From an uncultured Bacteroidales bacterium (GTDB lineage: Bacteria; Bacteroidota; Bacteroidia; Bacteroidales; P3): 64,000 nt of DNA. The DNA is taken from positions 1-64,000 of the forward strand of contig ONBK01000012.1 in the NCBI GenBank assembly GCA_900316055.1, read 5' to 3'. The translations under genes and the position numbers were made by a program. The stretch's first letter is position 1. Each line of letters begins with the position of its first letter. Shown here piece after piece: positions 1 to 8,607 of this stretch. A model generated the notes under the pieces. That model had not been told where the DNA came from. It worked only from the letters and a program-made list of their open reading frames with translations, and made no database searches.

Positions 1-36
1 CGCGTCAACGCCATCCGCAAGCTGATAGTCCGATAA
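1..36 (+). CDS. 3' end of a T9SS-sorted protein (partial)
   Basis: The first 36 bases read as twelve codons ending RVNAIRKLIVR-stop, the last strand of a type IX secretion type A sorting domain. The same 36 bases recur exactly at 6292-6327, at the end of the sorting domain of the next gene, and both copies are followed by nearly identical terminators. The truncated upstream gene is therefore probably a tandem paralogue of the large Fn3 protein. The rest lies outside the window. Confidence 0.75.
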   Translation, partial: RVNAIRKLIVR

Positions 37-85
37 AGGTTATGGGTTATAGACCATAGCCTCCCATAGAAACCTACTCTACCTC

Positions 86-116
86 CAGCGGGGCACCCAT
101 CACGGGTGCCCCGCTG
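86..116 (+). terminator. Rho-independent terminator
   Basis: A perfect 13-bp stem (cagcggggcaccc / gggtgccccgctg) with a 5-nt loop is followed by a run of nine T. It closes the partial gene at 1-36. Almost the same hairpin sits at 6378-6408. Confidence 0.9.
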
Positions 117-192
117 CTTTTTTTTCTTGTGCCGAAGGCACAGCCCTTTAGGAACCCCTTTGGGGTTAAGGTAAACCGCTGCTATAAAAAAG

Positions 193-222
193 TTGTCCAC
201 TTAAAAAAAAAGTGTATATTTG
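193..222 (+). promoter_or_regulatory. Bacteroidota-type promoter
   Basis: TTG at 193-195 is followed after 19 nt by TATATTTG at 215-222, matching the Bacteroidota -33/-7 consensus. It lies 95 nt upstream of the large Fn3 gene at 318, which it probably drives. Confidence 0.6.
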
Positions 223-317
223 CATTTCTAAGGACTTCCTTGGTGCATTCCATAAGGTCTGAGAATGAATGAAATATATAAAGTAAAATATTTTTTTTAA
301 AACTAAATCACAACACA

Positions 318-3300
318 ATGAAACCCTTTTACAAGTTTCTGATGCCTTTGGTCGCGATAGTGGCTATGGCATTGCCGTGTAACGTGCAGGCACAGGTGAC
401 CTGCGACAGCGGTTCGCCTATGACCGTCAGTAACGCTGACACGTCGACCACCACCACCAGCTATATGCCGGGCTATAGTTATTACAACTATAGTTTCAGC
501 GAGGTCCTTATCCTGGCTGACGACCTGATGGGTCTTGGCGAAATCAAGGCTCTGCAGTTCAAGCCCGCCAGCACCTCGGCAGGCAACTACTTCAACAACT
601 GCGAGATTTATCTGGCCAACACCGAGCTCGAAGATCTTAGTTCTGGATTTTTTGATGATGCCTCAGAATTAGAACTTGTCTGGTCGGGTAGTATGAACTA
701 CACCACCACCGACTGGCAGACCATTGTGTTTGACGATCCATTCGCCTGGGATGGCTCCAGCAACATCGTTGTTGCCGTGCGCCGCAATCATGGTAGTTGG
801 TCCAGTGGTTCTTCATTTGCCGCTTACACAGCCACTGCCCAGTTGGCACGCTATGATTATCAAGACAGTGGTCCTTATACCATCGGCTCGTTGCCCAGTG
901 GCACTGCTTCCAGCACCGTGGCTTGGTACAAGCTCATCGGCTGCGAAAGTTCTGGTCCCGTCTGCTACCGTGTGCGTAACCTCGAAGCCTCCAATATCAC
1001 TTCCGATGGCGTCACCCTCTCCTGGGTCGACACGCTCAATAGTGGAGTCACCTATACTATCTACAATATGGCCGACACCTCTTTTGTCGCCACCACCTCT
1101 TCTACCACTTATACTTTGACGGGTCTCACCGCCAACACCGCTTACCAGTTTGGTGTCATGGCTGATTGTGGCTCTTCCTATGTTAAAGTTAGCATCCGTA
1201 CCGCATGCAGTGGCTATGCTGAAATTCCTTATATAGAGGACTTCGAGAGTGAACCCACTGGCGAGAATCCCCCTTGCTGGCTGCAGTTGTCGACCGGATC
1301 CAGCGGCGCTGGTACTTTTCCCGCTATCTATGTCTATCCTGGCAATACCCACAACGGACAGGGCTATTTTGAATTCGAGTCCACTAACGGCACTGAAGTC
1401 GAGATGGTGGCTCTGCCCGAGATGCAGAACATCAATGGCTTGAAGATGCTCTTCTGGGCTTCGTCGTCGAGCAGCTTCCCTTGTGTCCTCGAAGTGGGTG
1501 TGCTTGAGTCCGATGGTAGCTTTACTCAGGTCGACAGCATCCCCCTCATCACTTTCAGCGGCACTGATGCCTGGAAGCCGAACTATCATGAGTATACGGT
1601 CTACTTCTCCGGCTATACCGGTACTGGCTCACGTATCGCCATGCGGGCTTATCGCCCCACCGGCGGACAGTATACCCTCTTCCTCGATGACCTCATGGTC
1701 GTCGAGGACAACGGTTGCTATCCCGTGGCCAGTGTGAACGCCGCCGATATCGACAGTAGCAGCATCGCCCTCACTTGGACCGACACCCTGAATGTCGGCA
1801 CCAACTACACCATCGCTTATTGGGCTGTCGGTGGCGACACCACGGTTGTCAATGGCATCTCCGACACCACTTATACCGCTCTCAACCTCAACGCCAACAC
1901 GATATACAGTTTTATGGTCACTCCCAACTGTACCAGTGGCGACGGTATCCCCACCATCGCGCAGTTCCGCACCGGCTGCGGCACCACCTCCATCCCCTAT
2001 ACCGAAGATTTCGAGTCTTATGCTACCATGGCTGGCCCCGATTGCTGGACAACGTTGAGCGGCATGGTGTATGTTAGAAGTAACACTTCATATAGCACGC
2101 TCTCCCATAGTGGTAATAATTACCTCGATTTCCGTGGCTTTGCGTCGGGTAACGAAACCCAAAGCATCGCCCTGCCTCTTATGAATCAGCCCACCAACGA
2201 GTTGCAGGTTCGTTTCTGGACTCGCCCCGAGAGTACCAGCTCCAACTGTGGTACCTTCTCCGTTGGTTATATGACCGACCTCACCAACGACTCTTCCTTC
2301 GTCGAGTTGGCCAACTGGGCCTATAGTGATTTCAGTGGTGCCGCTTACCAAGAGAAAGAGGTCCCCATGGTGGGAGCCCCTGACACAGCTCGCATTGTGC
2401 TACGTCACAACGGCAACTCTTACAATTATTACTGGTATGTCGATGAACTCGTGGTGGAACCCATCCCCACCTGTGCTCATCCTCTGAGTGTGAGTGCCAG
2501 CAATGTCACCCCCAGCAGTGCCGACCTTACCATCCTCGGAACGGGTAGCAGCTATCGTGTCTATATTGCTGACGGTACCACGCTCGACTCTGTCGATGTC
2601 ACCGACTCCACCTATACTCTGAACACCCTCAATTCCAGCACCGACTATACCGTCACGGTGGTGACCCTCTGCGACGACGGCTCCCTCACCTCTGGTGTCA
2701 GCACCTCCTTCCGTACCCTTTGCGGTGATGGAGGTTGTACGGTGACTATCAACATGACCGATTCCTATGGTGACGGTTGGAACGGTGCGGCTATTAAGGG
2801 TTACGCCAATGGTTCGCTCGTTTTCACCGCTACGCTCAGCAGCGGGTCTACTGGCAGTTTCAGTTATGCCCATTGTTCCTCCGATACCCTTGTCTTTGTT
2901 TGGCAAAGTGGCTCCTACGACGATGAAGCCGACTTCGTTATCACTGCCAATGGCCTTCAGATTGTCAGTGGCAATGGCGATGACTTCAGTGGTACTATCG
3001 CCACCCTCGTCGGATGTCCCTCTTGCGGTGTTCCCTACGATATTGTGGTCTCTGCGATTGCTTCCAACGGTGCCACCTTGTCTTGGAACGGTGCCGGTGC
3101 TTCCAATTTCCGCCTCTACTACACCGATGGTACCACCGCTGATTCGGTCGATGTCACCGATACCACCTATACCTTCGCCACCCTCAATGCCAGCACCCTC
3201 TACACCGTCAGTGTGGCCACTATCTGTGATGATGGCTCCATCAATATCTCTAACCCCATCCAGTTCACTACTGTTTGCGCCGCTGGCGGCTGCCTCGTCG

Positions 3301-6224
3301 ACATTGAGATGGTCGACAGCTTTGGCGACGGTTGGAATGGCAACGCCATCACGGGTTATGCCAATGGCCAAAGCGTTTTCGTGGCCACTATCGAAAGCGG
3401 TTCTTACAACACTGTCAACTATAGCCTCTGTTCTACCGACACATTGGCGCTGGTATGGACCGCTGGAAGCTACCCCGGCGAGGCCTCTTTCACTATCAAC
3501 TTTGGAGGAACCCCCTTTATCTATGGCGGAGGTTCTGACTATTCCTCGGGTGACACTGTGATGTATACAGTGGGTTGCCCCACTTGTATGGCTCCCACGG
3601 CACTTGTGGTTGACACTGTCACTGCCGATGGCATCACCTTCCATTGGACGGCAGGTGGCGAGGAGACCGCATGGAACGTCTATGTAAATGACAGCGTCAT
3701 CACGGGTCTTACCACCAATTCGTGTGTCATCACCGGTCTGGAACAATATACCTACTACACGCTCGCAGTGCGCGCATTGTGCGATGTCAACGATTCCAGT
3801 TTCCTCTCTTCTTCTGTCACCGTTCGCACCTTGGTGGCTTGCCCCTGGCCCACCGACTTCTCGGCCATTGTTACCGGCGACACTGTTTCGTTGTCCTGGA
3901 ACGGCACTGCCACCGGTTATCAGCTTGTCTACGGCAACTACGGATTCAACCCCGACACCGTCAGTAATATAATTAATGTATCAGATTCTTCGTATGAAGT
4001 CGATGGCTTGGCTAGCGGTCTTTACCACGCCTATGTGCGCAGCGACTGCGGTACCACCACCAGCCTTTGGACCGGTCCCCTTTCCTTCGGCATCGGCTAT
4101 ACGAATATTGACCAAGTGGATACACTCTACACTTGTGGCGCCATCATCTGCGATGACGGTGGTGCTACCGGCAGCTATAGTAGCAGTCGAGACGACCAAG
4201 TGGTTATCTATCCTGTCGATGCTTCCCATGGTTTGATTATCAGCGGCCACTCACATACTGAGGGTAGTTGGGATTACGTGACCATCTACGAGGGTGTCGG
4301 CACTACGGGTACAGTGCTCTTCTGCGATAACACCAGTGGTGTCAGTACCGATCAGATTGTCGGACCCTTCGATGTTTTCGGCCCTGTAACCATCACCTTC
4401 CACTCCGACGGCAGCCTCACCTATCCTGGCTTTGAGATTGCAGTGAATTGCTTCGATCTTACGGGTTGCTTGCGCCCCACCGATGTGACCGTCAGCGATA
4501 TCACCTCCTCCAGCGCCACCATCTCCTGGACACCTTCGGGCGACGAGACCCAGTGGGAAGTCTCTGTGAATGGTGTCAACGCCCTCGTCTCCTCGACCAC
4601 CTACACGGCTACGGGTCTTACCAGTAGCACCAACTACAATGTCAGCGTCCGCGCTGTCTGCGGTGCCGGCGACACCAGCTTCGCCACTTCGGCCTCCTTC
4701 ACCACCGCCCTGTGCGACAATGCCGCCGTTGCCATCAACTATGACGCTGAGGCCAGTGCTACCAACTCCTCCTATTGCCCTGTTGGATACAGCCTCTACA
4801 ACTACAGCTATGTCCAGACCATCGTCCCGGCCGAACGTCTGTCCAGCCTTGGCGGCGACATCACCGCTCTGGCCTTCAACACCGCCAGCGCTACGGCAGG
4901 TGGTCATTTCACCAATATGACAGTCTATATGGCCAATGTCAGTGAGGACGACCTCACCGATGGTTTCATCCATCCCGATGCCACACACACTTTTGTGAAG
5001 GTTATCGACAGTGCCGACTTCTCCTATACTTCTACCGGTTGGCAGACTCATAGTTTTGATACCCCCTTCCAGTGGAACGGCACCAGTAATATCCTTGTGG
5101 CCTTCAAGCGCGACCATGGCACCTGGACTTCCGGTTCCTCGTTTGTGGCCCATAGCGACACTATCATGCGTACACGCTATGCTTATCAGGATAGCGGTCC
5201 TTATGATATAAACTCTGTCGATGCAGGTTATGCCAGCCTCACGGTGGGTGACCTGCAGCTGATCAGTTGCGGTGATGCCTGCTTCGCTCCTTCTGTCACC
5301 GTCTCCAATGTGGACGATGCCTCTGTTACACTCACCTGGACGGGTAGTGCCAGCGCCTACCAGGTGGCCGCTGTCGCCGGCATTTGGGCCGCTCCTGCAG
5401 CAGGTACTCCTGTCACGGGTAACACCTACACCGTTACTGGCCTCGCTCCCGCTACCCAGTACGCCATTGGTGTCCGCGCCGTCTGCGATGAGGGAGTCTA
5501 TAGCGAATGGAACGTCGTTATCGTCACCACCGCCGACCATCCCTGCTACGCTCCTACCAATGTGAGCGCCTCAAACATCACCATGGATGGTGCCACCATC
5601 AGCTGGACTCCCAGCGAGGAAGGCCAGACCAACTTCGAGCTGCGCTACAGCACCGCTGGCGACACCACTGTCGTCTCCGTCACCGAGAACCCCTACACGC
5701 TCACCGGTCTGCTGAATGCTACCGAGTACAGCGTGGCAGTCCGCGCCATCTGTGGCGAAAATAACTACAGCGACTGGAGTGCTCCCTACACCTTCCGCAC
5801 CGCATCCTGCCAGGTTGTCCAAGGTGTTACCGTCAGCGACAAGACCGCCAGCACCGCCACCATCGAATGGACCGATAACGGCAGCGCCAGCTATGAGGTG
5901 GGCTATGGCCCCATCGGCACCACCACCGACAACTGCACACGCCGCACCACCACGACCAACAGCTACACCATCACCGGTCTCGAAGAGGGTACCAACTATG
6001 TGGTATATGTCCGCTCCATCTGCGGCAGCGGTGTCTACAGCGACTGGACTTCCGGCACCACCTTCACCACAAGAGAGGTGGGCATCGACGATGTCGAGGG
6101 TGCTACCATCAGCCTCTACCCGAACCCGGCTTCCAGCACGGTGACCCTGACGGGCATCGAGGGCGAAGCCACGGTGACGGTGGTCGACATGAACGGCCGC
6201 GTGGTATGGGTTAGAGGTTATTGA
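318..6224 (+). CDS. giant secreted Fn3/CUB-like T9SS protein, C-terminus frameshifted
   Basis: An extracellular multidomain protein of 1968 aa as read. A signal peptide occupies residues 1-26. A jelly-roll-like module (about 30-210) recurs at about 1474-1650. Two MAM/choice-of-anchor-like modules (about 303-462 and 561-716) alternate with fibronectin type III repeats. Two DSxGDGWNG modules start near 808 and 991, and a CUB-like module spans about 1266-1378. A T9SS type A sorting domain starts near 1931 (SLYPNPA) but is cut at 6224, because the rest of the domain continues in another frame to 6327. If the shift is real, the protein would be exported to the periplasm but poorly sorted. An adhesin or matrix role is inferred from the domains only; no catalytic domain is seen. 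Confidence 0.85.
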   Translation: MKPFYKFLMPLVAIVAMALPCNVQAQVTCDSGSPMTVSNADTSTTTTSYMPGYSYYNYSFSEVLILADDLMGLGEIKALQFKPASTSAGNYFNNCEIYLANTELEDLSSGFFDDASELELVWSGSMNYTTTDWQTIVFDDPFAWDGSSNIVVAVRRNHGSWSSGSSFAAYTATAQLARYDYQDSGPYTIGSLPSGTASSTVAWYKLIGCESSGPVCYRVRNLEASNITSDGVTLSWVDTLNSGVTYTIYNMADTSFVATTSSTTYTLTGLTANTAYQFGVMADCGSSYVKVSIRTACSGYAEIPYIEDFESEPTGENPPCWLQLSTGSSGAGTFPAIYVYPGNTHNGQGYFEFESTNGTEVEMVALPEMQNINGLKMLFWASSSSSFPCVLEVGVLESDGSFTQVDSIPLITFSGTDAWKPNYHEYTVYFSGYTGTGSRIAMRAYRPTGGQYTLFLDDLMVVEDNGCYPVASVNAADIDSSSIALTWTDTLNVGTNYTIAYWAVGGDTTVVNGISDTTYTALNLNANTIYSFMVTPNCTSGDGIPTIAQFRTGCGTTSIPYTEDFESYATMAGPDCWTTLSGMVYVRSNTSYSTLSHSGNNYLDFRGFASGNETQSIALPLMNQPTNELQVRFWTRPESTSSNCGTFSVGYMTDLTNDSSFVELANWAYSDFSGAAYQEKEVPMVGAPDTARIVLRHNGNSYNYYWYVDELVVEPIPTCAHPLSVSASNVTPSSADLTILGTGSSYRVYIADGTTLDSVDVTDSTYTLNTLNSSTDYTVTVVTLCDDGSLTSGVSTSFRTLCGDGGCTVTINMTDSYGDGWNGAAIKGYANGSLVFTATLSSGSTGSFSYAHCSSDTLVFVWQSGSYDDEADFVITANGLQIVSGNGDDFSGTIATLVGCPSCGVPYDIVVSAIASNGATLSWNGAGASNFRLYYTDGTTADSVDVTDTTYTFATLNASTLYTVSVATICDDGSINISNPIQFTTVCAAGGCLVDIEMVDSFGDGWNGNAITGYANGQSVFVATIESGSYNTVNYSLCSTDTLALVWTAGSYPGEASFTINFGGTPFIYGGGSDYSSGDTVMYTVGCPTCMAPTALVVDTVTADGITFHWTAGGEETAWNVYVNDSVITGLTTNSCVITGLEQYTYYTLAVRALCDVNDSSFLSSSVTVRTLVACPWPTDFSAIVTGDTVSLSWNGTATGYQLVYGNYGFNPDTVSNIINVSDSSYEVDGLASGLYHAYVRSDCGTTTSLWTGPLSFGIGYTNIDQVDTLYTCGAIICDDGGATGSYSSSRDDQVVIYPVDASHGLIISGHSHTEGSWDYVTIYEGVGTTGTVLFCDNTSGVSTDQIVGPFDVFGPVTITFHSDGSLTYPGFEIAVNCFDLTGCLRPTDVTVSDITSSSATISWTPSGDETQWEVSVNGVNALVSSTTYTATGLTSSTNYNVSVRAVCGAGDTSFATSASFTTALCDNAAVAINYDAEASATNSSYCPVGYSLYNYSYVQTIVPAERLSSLGGDITALAFNTASATAGGHFTNMTVYMANVSEDDLTDGFIHPDATHTFVKVIDSADFSYTSTGWQTHSFDTPFQWNGTSNILVAFKRDHGTWTSGSSFVAHSDTIMRTRYAYQDSGPYDINSVDAGYASLTVGDLQLISCGDACFAPSVTVSNVDDASVTLTWTGSASAYQVAAVAGIWAAPAAGTPVTGNTYTVTGLAPATQYAIGVRAVCDEGVYSEWNVVIVTTADHPCYAPTNVSASNITMDGATISWTPSEEGQTNFELRYSTAGDTTVVSVTENPYTLTGLLNATEYSVAVRAICGENNYSDWSAPYTFRTASCQVVQGVTVSDKTASTATIEWTDNGSASYEVGYGPIGTTTDNCTRRTTTTNSYTITGLEEGTNYVVYVRSICGSGVYSDWTSGTTFTTREVGIDDVEGATISLYPNPASSTVTLTGIEGEATVTVVDMNGRVVWVRGY

Positions 6225-6327
6225 CAATAGCCTGACCATCGATATCAGCGAGTTGGCGCAGGGCGCCTATTTCGTCCGCATCACGGGCGAGCGCGTCAAC
6301 GCCATCCGCAAGCTGATAGTCCGATAA
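6208..6327 (+). pseudogene. out-of-frame remainder of the T9SS sorting domain
   Basis: In the +1 frame relative to the upstream gene, this stretch reads GLEVIDNS, then LTIDISELAQGAYFVRI, then TGERVNAIRKLIVR and stop. That is the second half of the sorting domain begun at about 6110. The junction (about 6205-6227) resembles the TTATNGG heptamer array at 14543-14571, so a repeat-derived indel is the likely cause of the shift. Sequencing error and programmed frameshifting are alternatives. Confidence 0.75.
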
Positions 6328-6332
6328 AGACA

Positions 6333-6372
6333 CTAGTCTAACTAGTGCAACTAGTTTAACTAGTTTAACTAG
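6333..6372. repeat. nonamer tandem array (TTTAACTAG type)
   Basis: After CTAG, four 9-bp units follow: TCTAACTAG, TGCAACTAG, TTTAACTAG and TTTAACTAG. The array lies between the end of the sorting domain and its terminator. Confidence 0.85.
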
Positions 6373-6377
6373 AATCC

Positions 6378-6408
6378 CAGCGGGGCACCCACAACGGGTG
6401 CCCCGCTG
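6378..6408 (+). terminator. Rho-independent terminator
   Basis: A perfect 13-bp GC-rich stem, identical to the one at 86-116 except in the loop, is followed by TTTTT. It terminates the large Fn3 gene. Confidence 0.9.
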
Positions 6409-6446
6409 CTTTTTCATTTTTCATTATCCATTTTTCTTTTTTTTCG

Positions 6447-6454
6447 TATCTTTG
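6447..6454 (+). promoter_or_regulatory. promoter -7 element for the S46 peptidase gene
   Basis: TATCTTTG matches the Bacteroidota TAnnTTTG element 27 nt before the start codon at 6481. No clear TTTG -33 box is visible. Confidence 0.6.
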
Positions 6455-6480
6455 CATTTTAAAATAATAACATAATTTAT

Positions 6481-8598
6481 ATGAAGAAGATATTCTCTTT
6501 CATTGCTATAGCAATGTTCATCGTGCCTGTTCGTGCCGACGAGGGTATGTGGATTCCCATGCTCCTCCAGCGCAACGAGGCCGCCATGCAGAAAGCCGGT
6601 ATGCACATCTCGGCTCAAGACATCTACGATATCAACCATGCTTCGCTGAAGGATGCAGTGCTGCTTTTCGGCGGCGGATGCACCGGCGAGTTCGTCAGTA
6701 ACGAAGGCCTGCTGCTCACCAACCACCACTGCGGCTACAGCTATATCGTGCAGCATTCCACCGTGGAGCATGACTACCTGACCCACGGCTTCTGGGCAAT
6801 GAACCGTCATCAGGAGATTCCCTGCCCTGGTCTCACGGTAACACGCCTCGTTCGCATGGAAGACGTTACCACGAGCATCCTTGAAGGCGTCACCGACCAG
6901 ACCTCTGAGCAGGAGCGCGAGCGCATCGTCGAGAAGAATGTTGCCCGTCTCTGCGCAGAAGCTGTCAAAGGCACACACTATAAAGCCATCATCAAGCCTT
7001 TTTATTACGGCAACCAATACTTCATGTACGTCAACGAGGTCTTCACCGACGTGCGCCTCGTGGGTGCTCCTCCGAGCAATATCGGCAAGTTCGGTGGCGA
7101 CACCGACAACTGGATGTGGCCGCGCCACACTGGCGACTTTTCGATGTTCCGCGTCTATGTGAACAAAGACAACAAGCCCGCCGAATTCAGCGAGGGCAAC
7201 ATCCCCTACACGCCACTGAAGCACATGGAAATCAGCCTTAAGGGTGTCGAGGAGGGCGACTTCACCTTCGTCTTCGGCTATCCCGGCACCACACGCCGCT
7301 ATGTAACCCACGATGCCGTCGATCTGGCCGCCAATGTGGAGAATCCCGTCCGCATCGCCTTGCGCGACATCCGCCTGGCCCATTACAATGTCGCCATGCA
7401 GAAGAGTCCTGCCCAGCGTCTGAAATATGCCTCCCGTGTGGCCTCCATCGCCAACGGCTGGAAGAAATGGCAGGGTGAGACCCTCGGTATCGAGCGCCTC
7501 CACGGTGTGGAACAGAAGATTGACCAGGAGAATGTCTTCCAACGCTGGGCCGAGAACAAGCCTCAGTATCGTACCGTCCTCGACGAATTGGAGCGCAACT
7601 ACGCCACCCTCCGTGAGGTGGAGTTGGAATGGACCTACTTCAACGAAGCTTTTATGGCCAGCGATTTTATGGGTCGTGCCCTGCGTCTCTGGCGCATAGC
7701 CAATGCCAAGGACGACAGCACCGCAGCTGTCCTTGCCGCCTCCCTCCTCACCAGCAGCGAAAGCTACTTTGAGGATTTCGACCTCCACTCGCCCGTCGAC
7801 GAAGCCATCTTCTTCGAAACCTTCACTTATATGTGGGAACACGGTTTTGCCCCATTCATCAAGGAGAACGACGGCGTCGCAGTAGAGAACATGCTGAAGA
7901 AGGTCTATACCAAGTCGGCCCTCAACGACCCGAAGAAGCTGAAGAAACTATTGGAGAAAAAGCCGTCGAAACTACGCGAATCCGCTGCCGAAGACCCTGC
8001 TGTGCAACTCTTCGCCCAAGCCTACGACTTCTGCTATAACGACACAAAACGCGCCACATACACCGAGGCCGACGATAACATCCAACGCTTGATGCGCACC
8101 TATATCAAAGGCATGATGGAGCAGTATCCCGACTCCAACTTCTTCCCTGATGCCAACCTGACGCTCCGCGTGGCCTACGGTCACGTGCAAGGCTTCAAAC
8201 CCAAGGATGCCGTCTACTACACCCCCTATTCCACCATCGAGGGCATCATGGAGAAAGAGAATCCCAATATCTATGACTACCGTGTGGAACCCAAGCTCAA
8301 AGAGCTCTGGATGAAGAAGGACTACGGCCAGTATGCCAATAAGAACGGTGAACTCCCCGTGGCCTTCATCGCCACCAACCACACCACCGGCGGCAACTCC
8401 GGCTCGCCCGTCTTGAATGCCGACGGACAACTCATAGGCATCAACTTCGACCGCTGCTGGGAAGGCACCATGAGCGACCTGCTCTTCGACCCCGCCTACT
8501 GCCGCAATATCTCATTAGATATCCGCTACTGCCTTTTTATCATCGACAAATTCGCCGGAGCCCGCCATCTGGTGGACGAGATGACGCTGGTAAACTGA
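6481..8598 (+). CDS. dpp11: S46 dipeptidyl-peptidase, DPP11 type
   Basis: A periplasmic serine dipeptidyl-peptidase of 705 aa, the usual family length, with a signal peptide ending near residue 19. The chymotrypsin-like triad is visible: His83 in TNHHCG, probably Asp219 in WPRHTGDF, and Ser640 in GGNSGSP. Eighteen residues after the catalytic serine is Arg658 (FDRCWEGTMSD), matching Arg673 of Porphyromonas gingivalis DPP11, which selects Asp or Glu at P1; DPP7 has Gly there. It should release acidic dipeptides from peptides for import. It lies just upstream of a C25 protease gene, suggesting a peptide-degradation locus. Start and signal peptide agree. Confidence 0.9.
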   Translation: MKKIFSFIAIAMFIVPVRADEGMWIPMLLQRNEAAMQKAGMHISAQDIYDINHASLKDAVLLFGGGCTGEFVSNEGLLLTNHHCGYSYIVQHSTVEHDYLTHGFWAMNRHQEIPCPGLTVTRLVRMEDVTTSILEGVTDQTSEQERERIVEKNVARLCAEAVKGTHYKAIIKPFYYGNQYFMYVNEVFTDVRLVGAPPSNIGKFGGDTDNWMWPRHTGDFSMFRVYVNKDNKPAEFSEGNIPYTPLKHMEISLKGVEEGDFTFVFGYPGTTRRYVTHDAVDLAANVENPVRIALRDIRLAHYNVAMQKSPAQRLKYASRVASIANGWKKWQGETLGIERLHGVEQKIDQENVFQRWAENKPQYRTVLDELERNYATLREVELEWTYFNEAFMASDFMGRALRLWRIANAKDDSTAAVLAASLLTSSESYFEDFDLHSPVDEAIFFETFTYMWEHGFAPFIKENDGVAVENMLKKVYTKSALNDPKKLKKLLEKKPSKLRESAAEDPAVQLFAQAYDFCYNDTKRATYTEADDNIQRLMRTYIKGMMEQYPDSNFFPDANLTLRVAYGHVQGFKPKDAVYYTPYSTIEGIMEKENPNIYDYRVEPKLKELWMKKDYGQYANKNGELPVAFIATNHTTGGNSGSPVLNADGQLIGINFDRCWEGTMSDLLFDPAYCRNISLDIRYCLFIIDKFAGARHLVDEMTLVN

Positions 8599-8607
8599 AA
8601 ATGAAAA

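Noticed and set aside
2400-5540. Long minus-strand reading frames inside the Fn3 protein gene
   Set aside because: Repetitive T/S/D-rich coding on the plus strand produces open complementary frames; signal peptide and repeats support only the plus strand.
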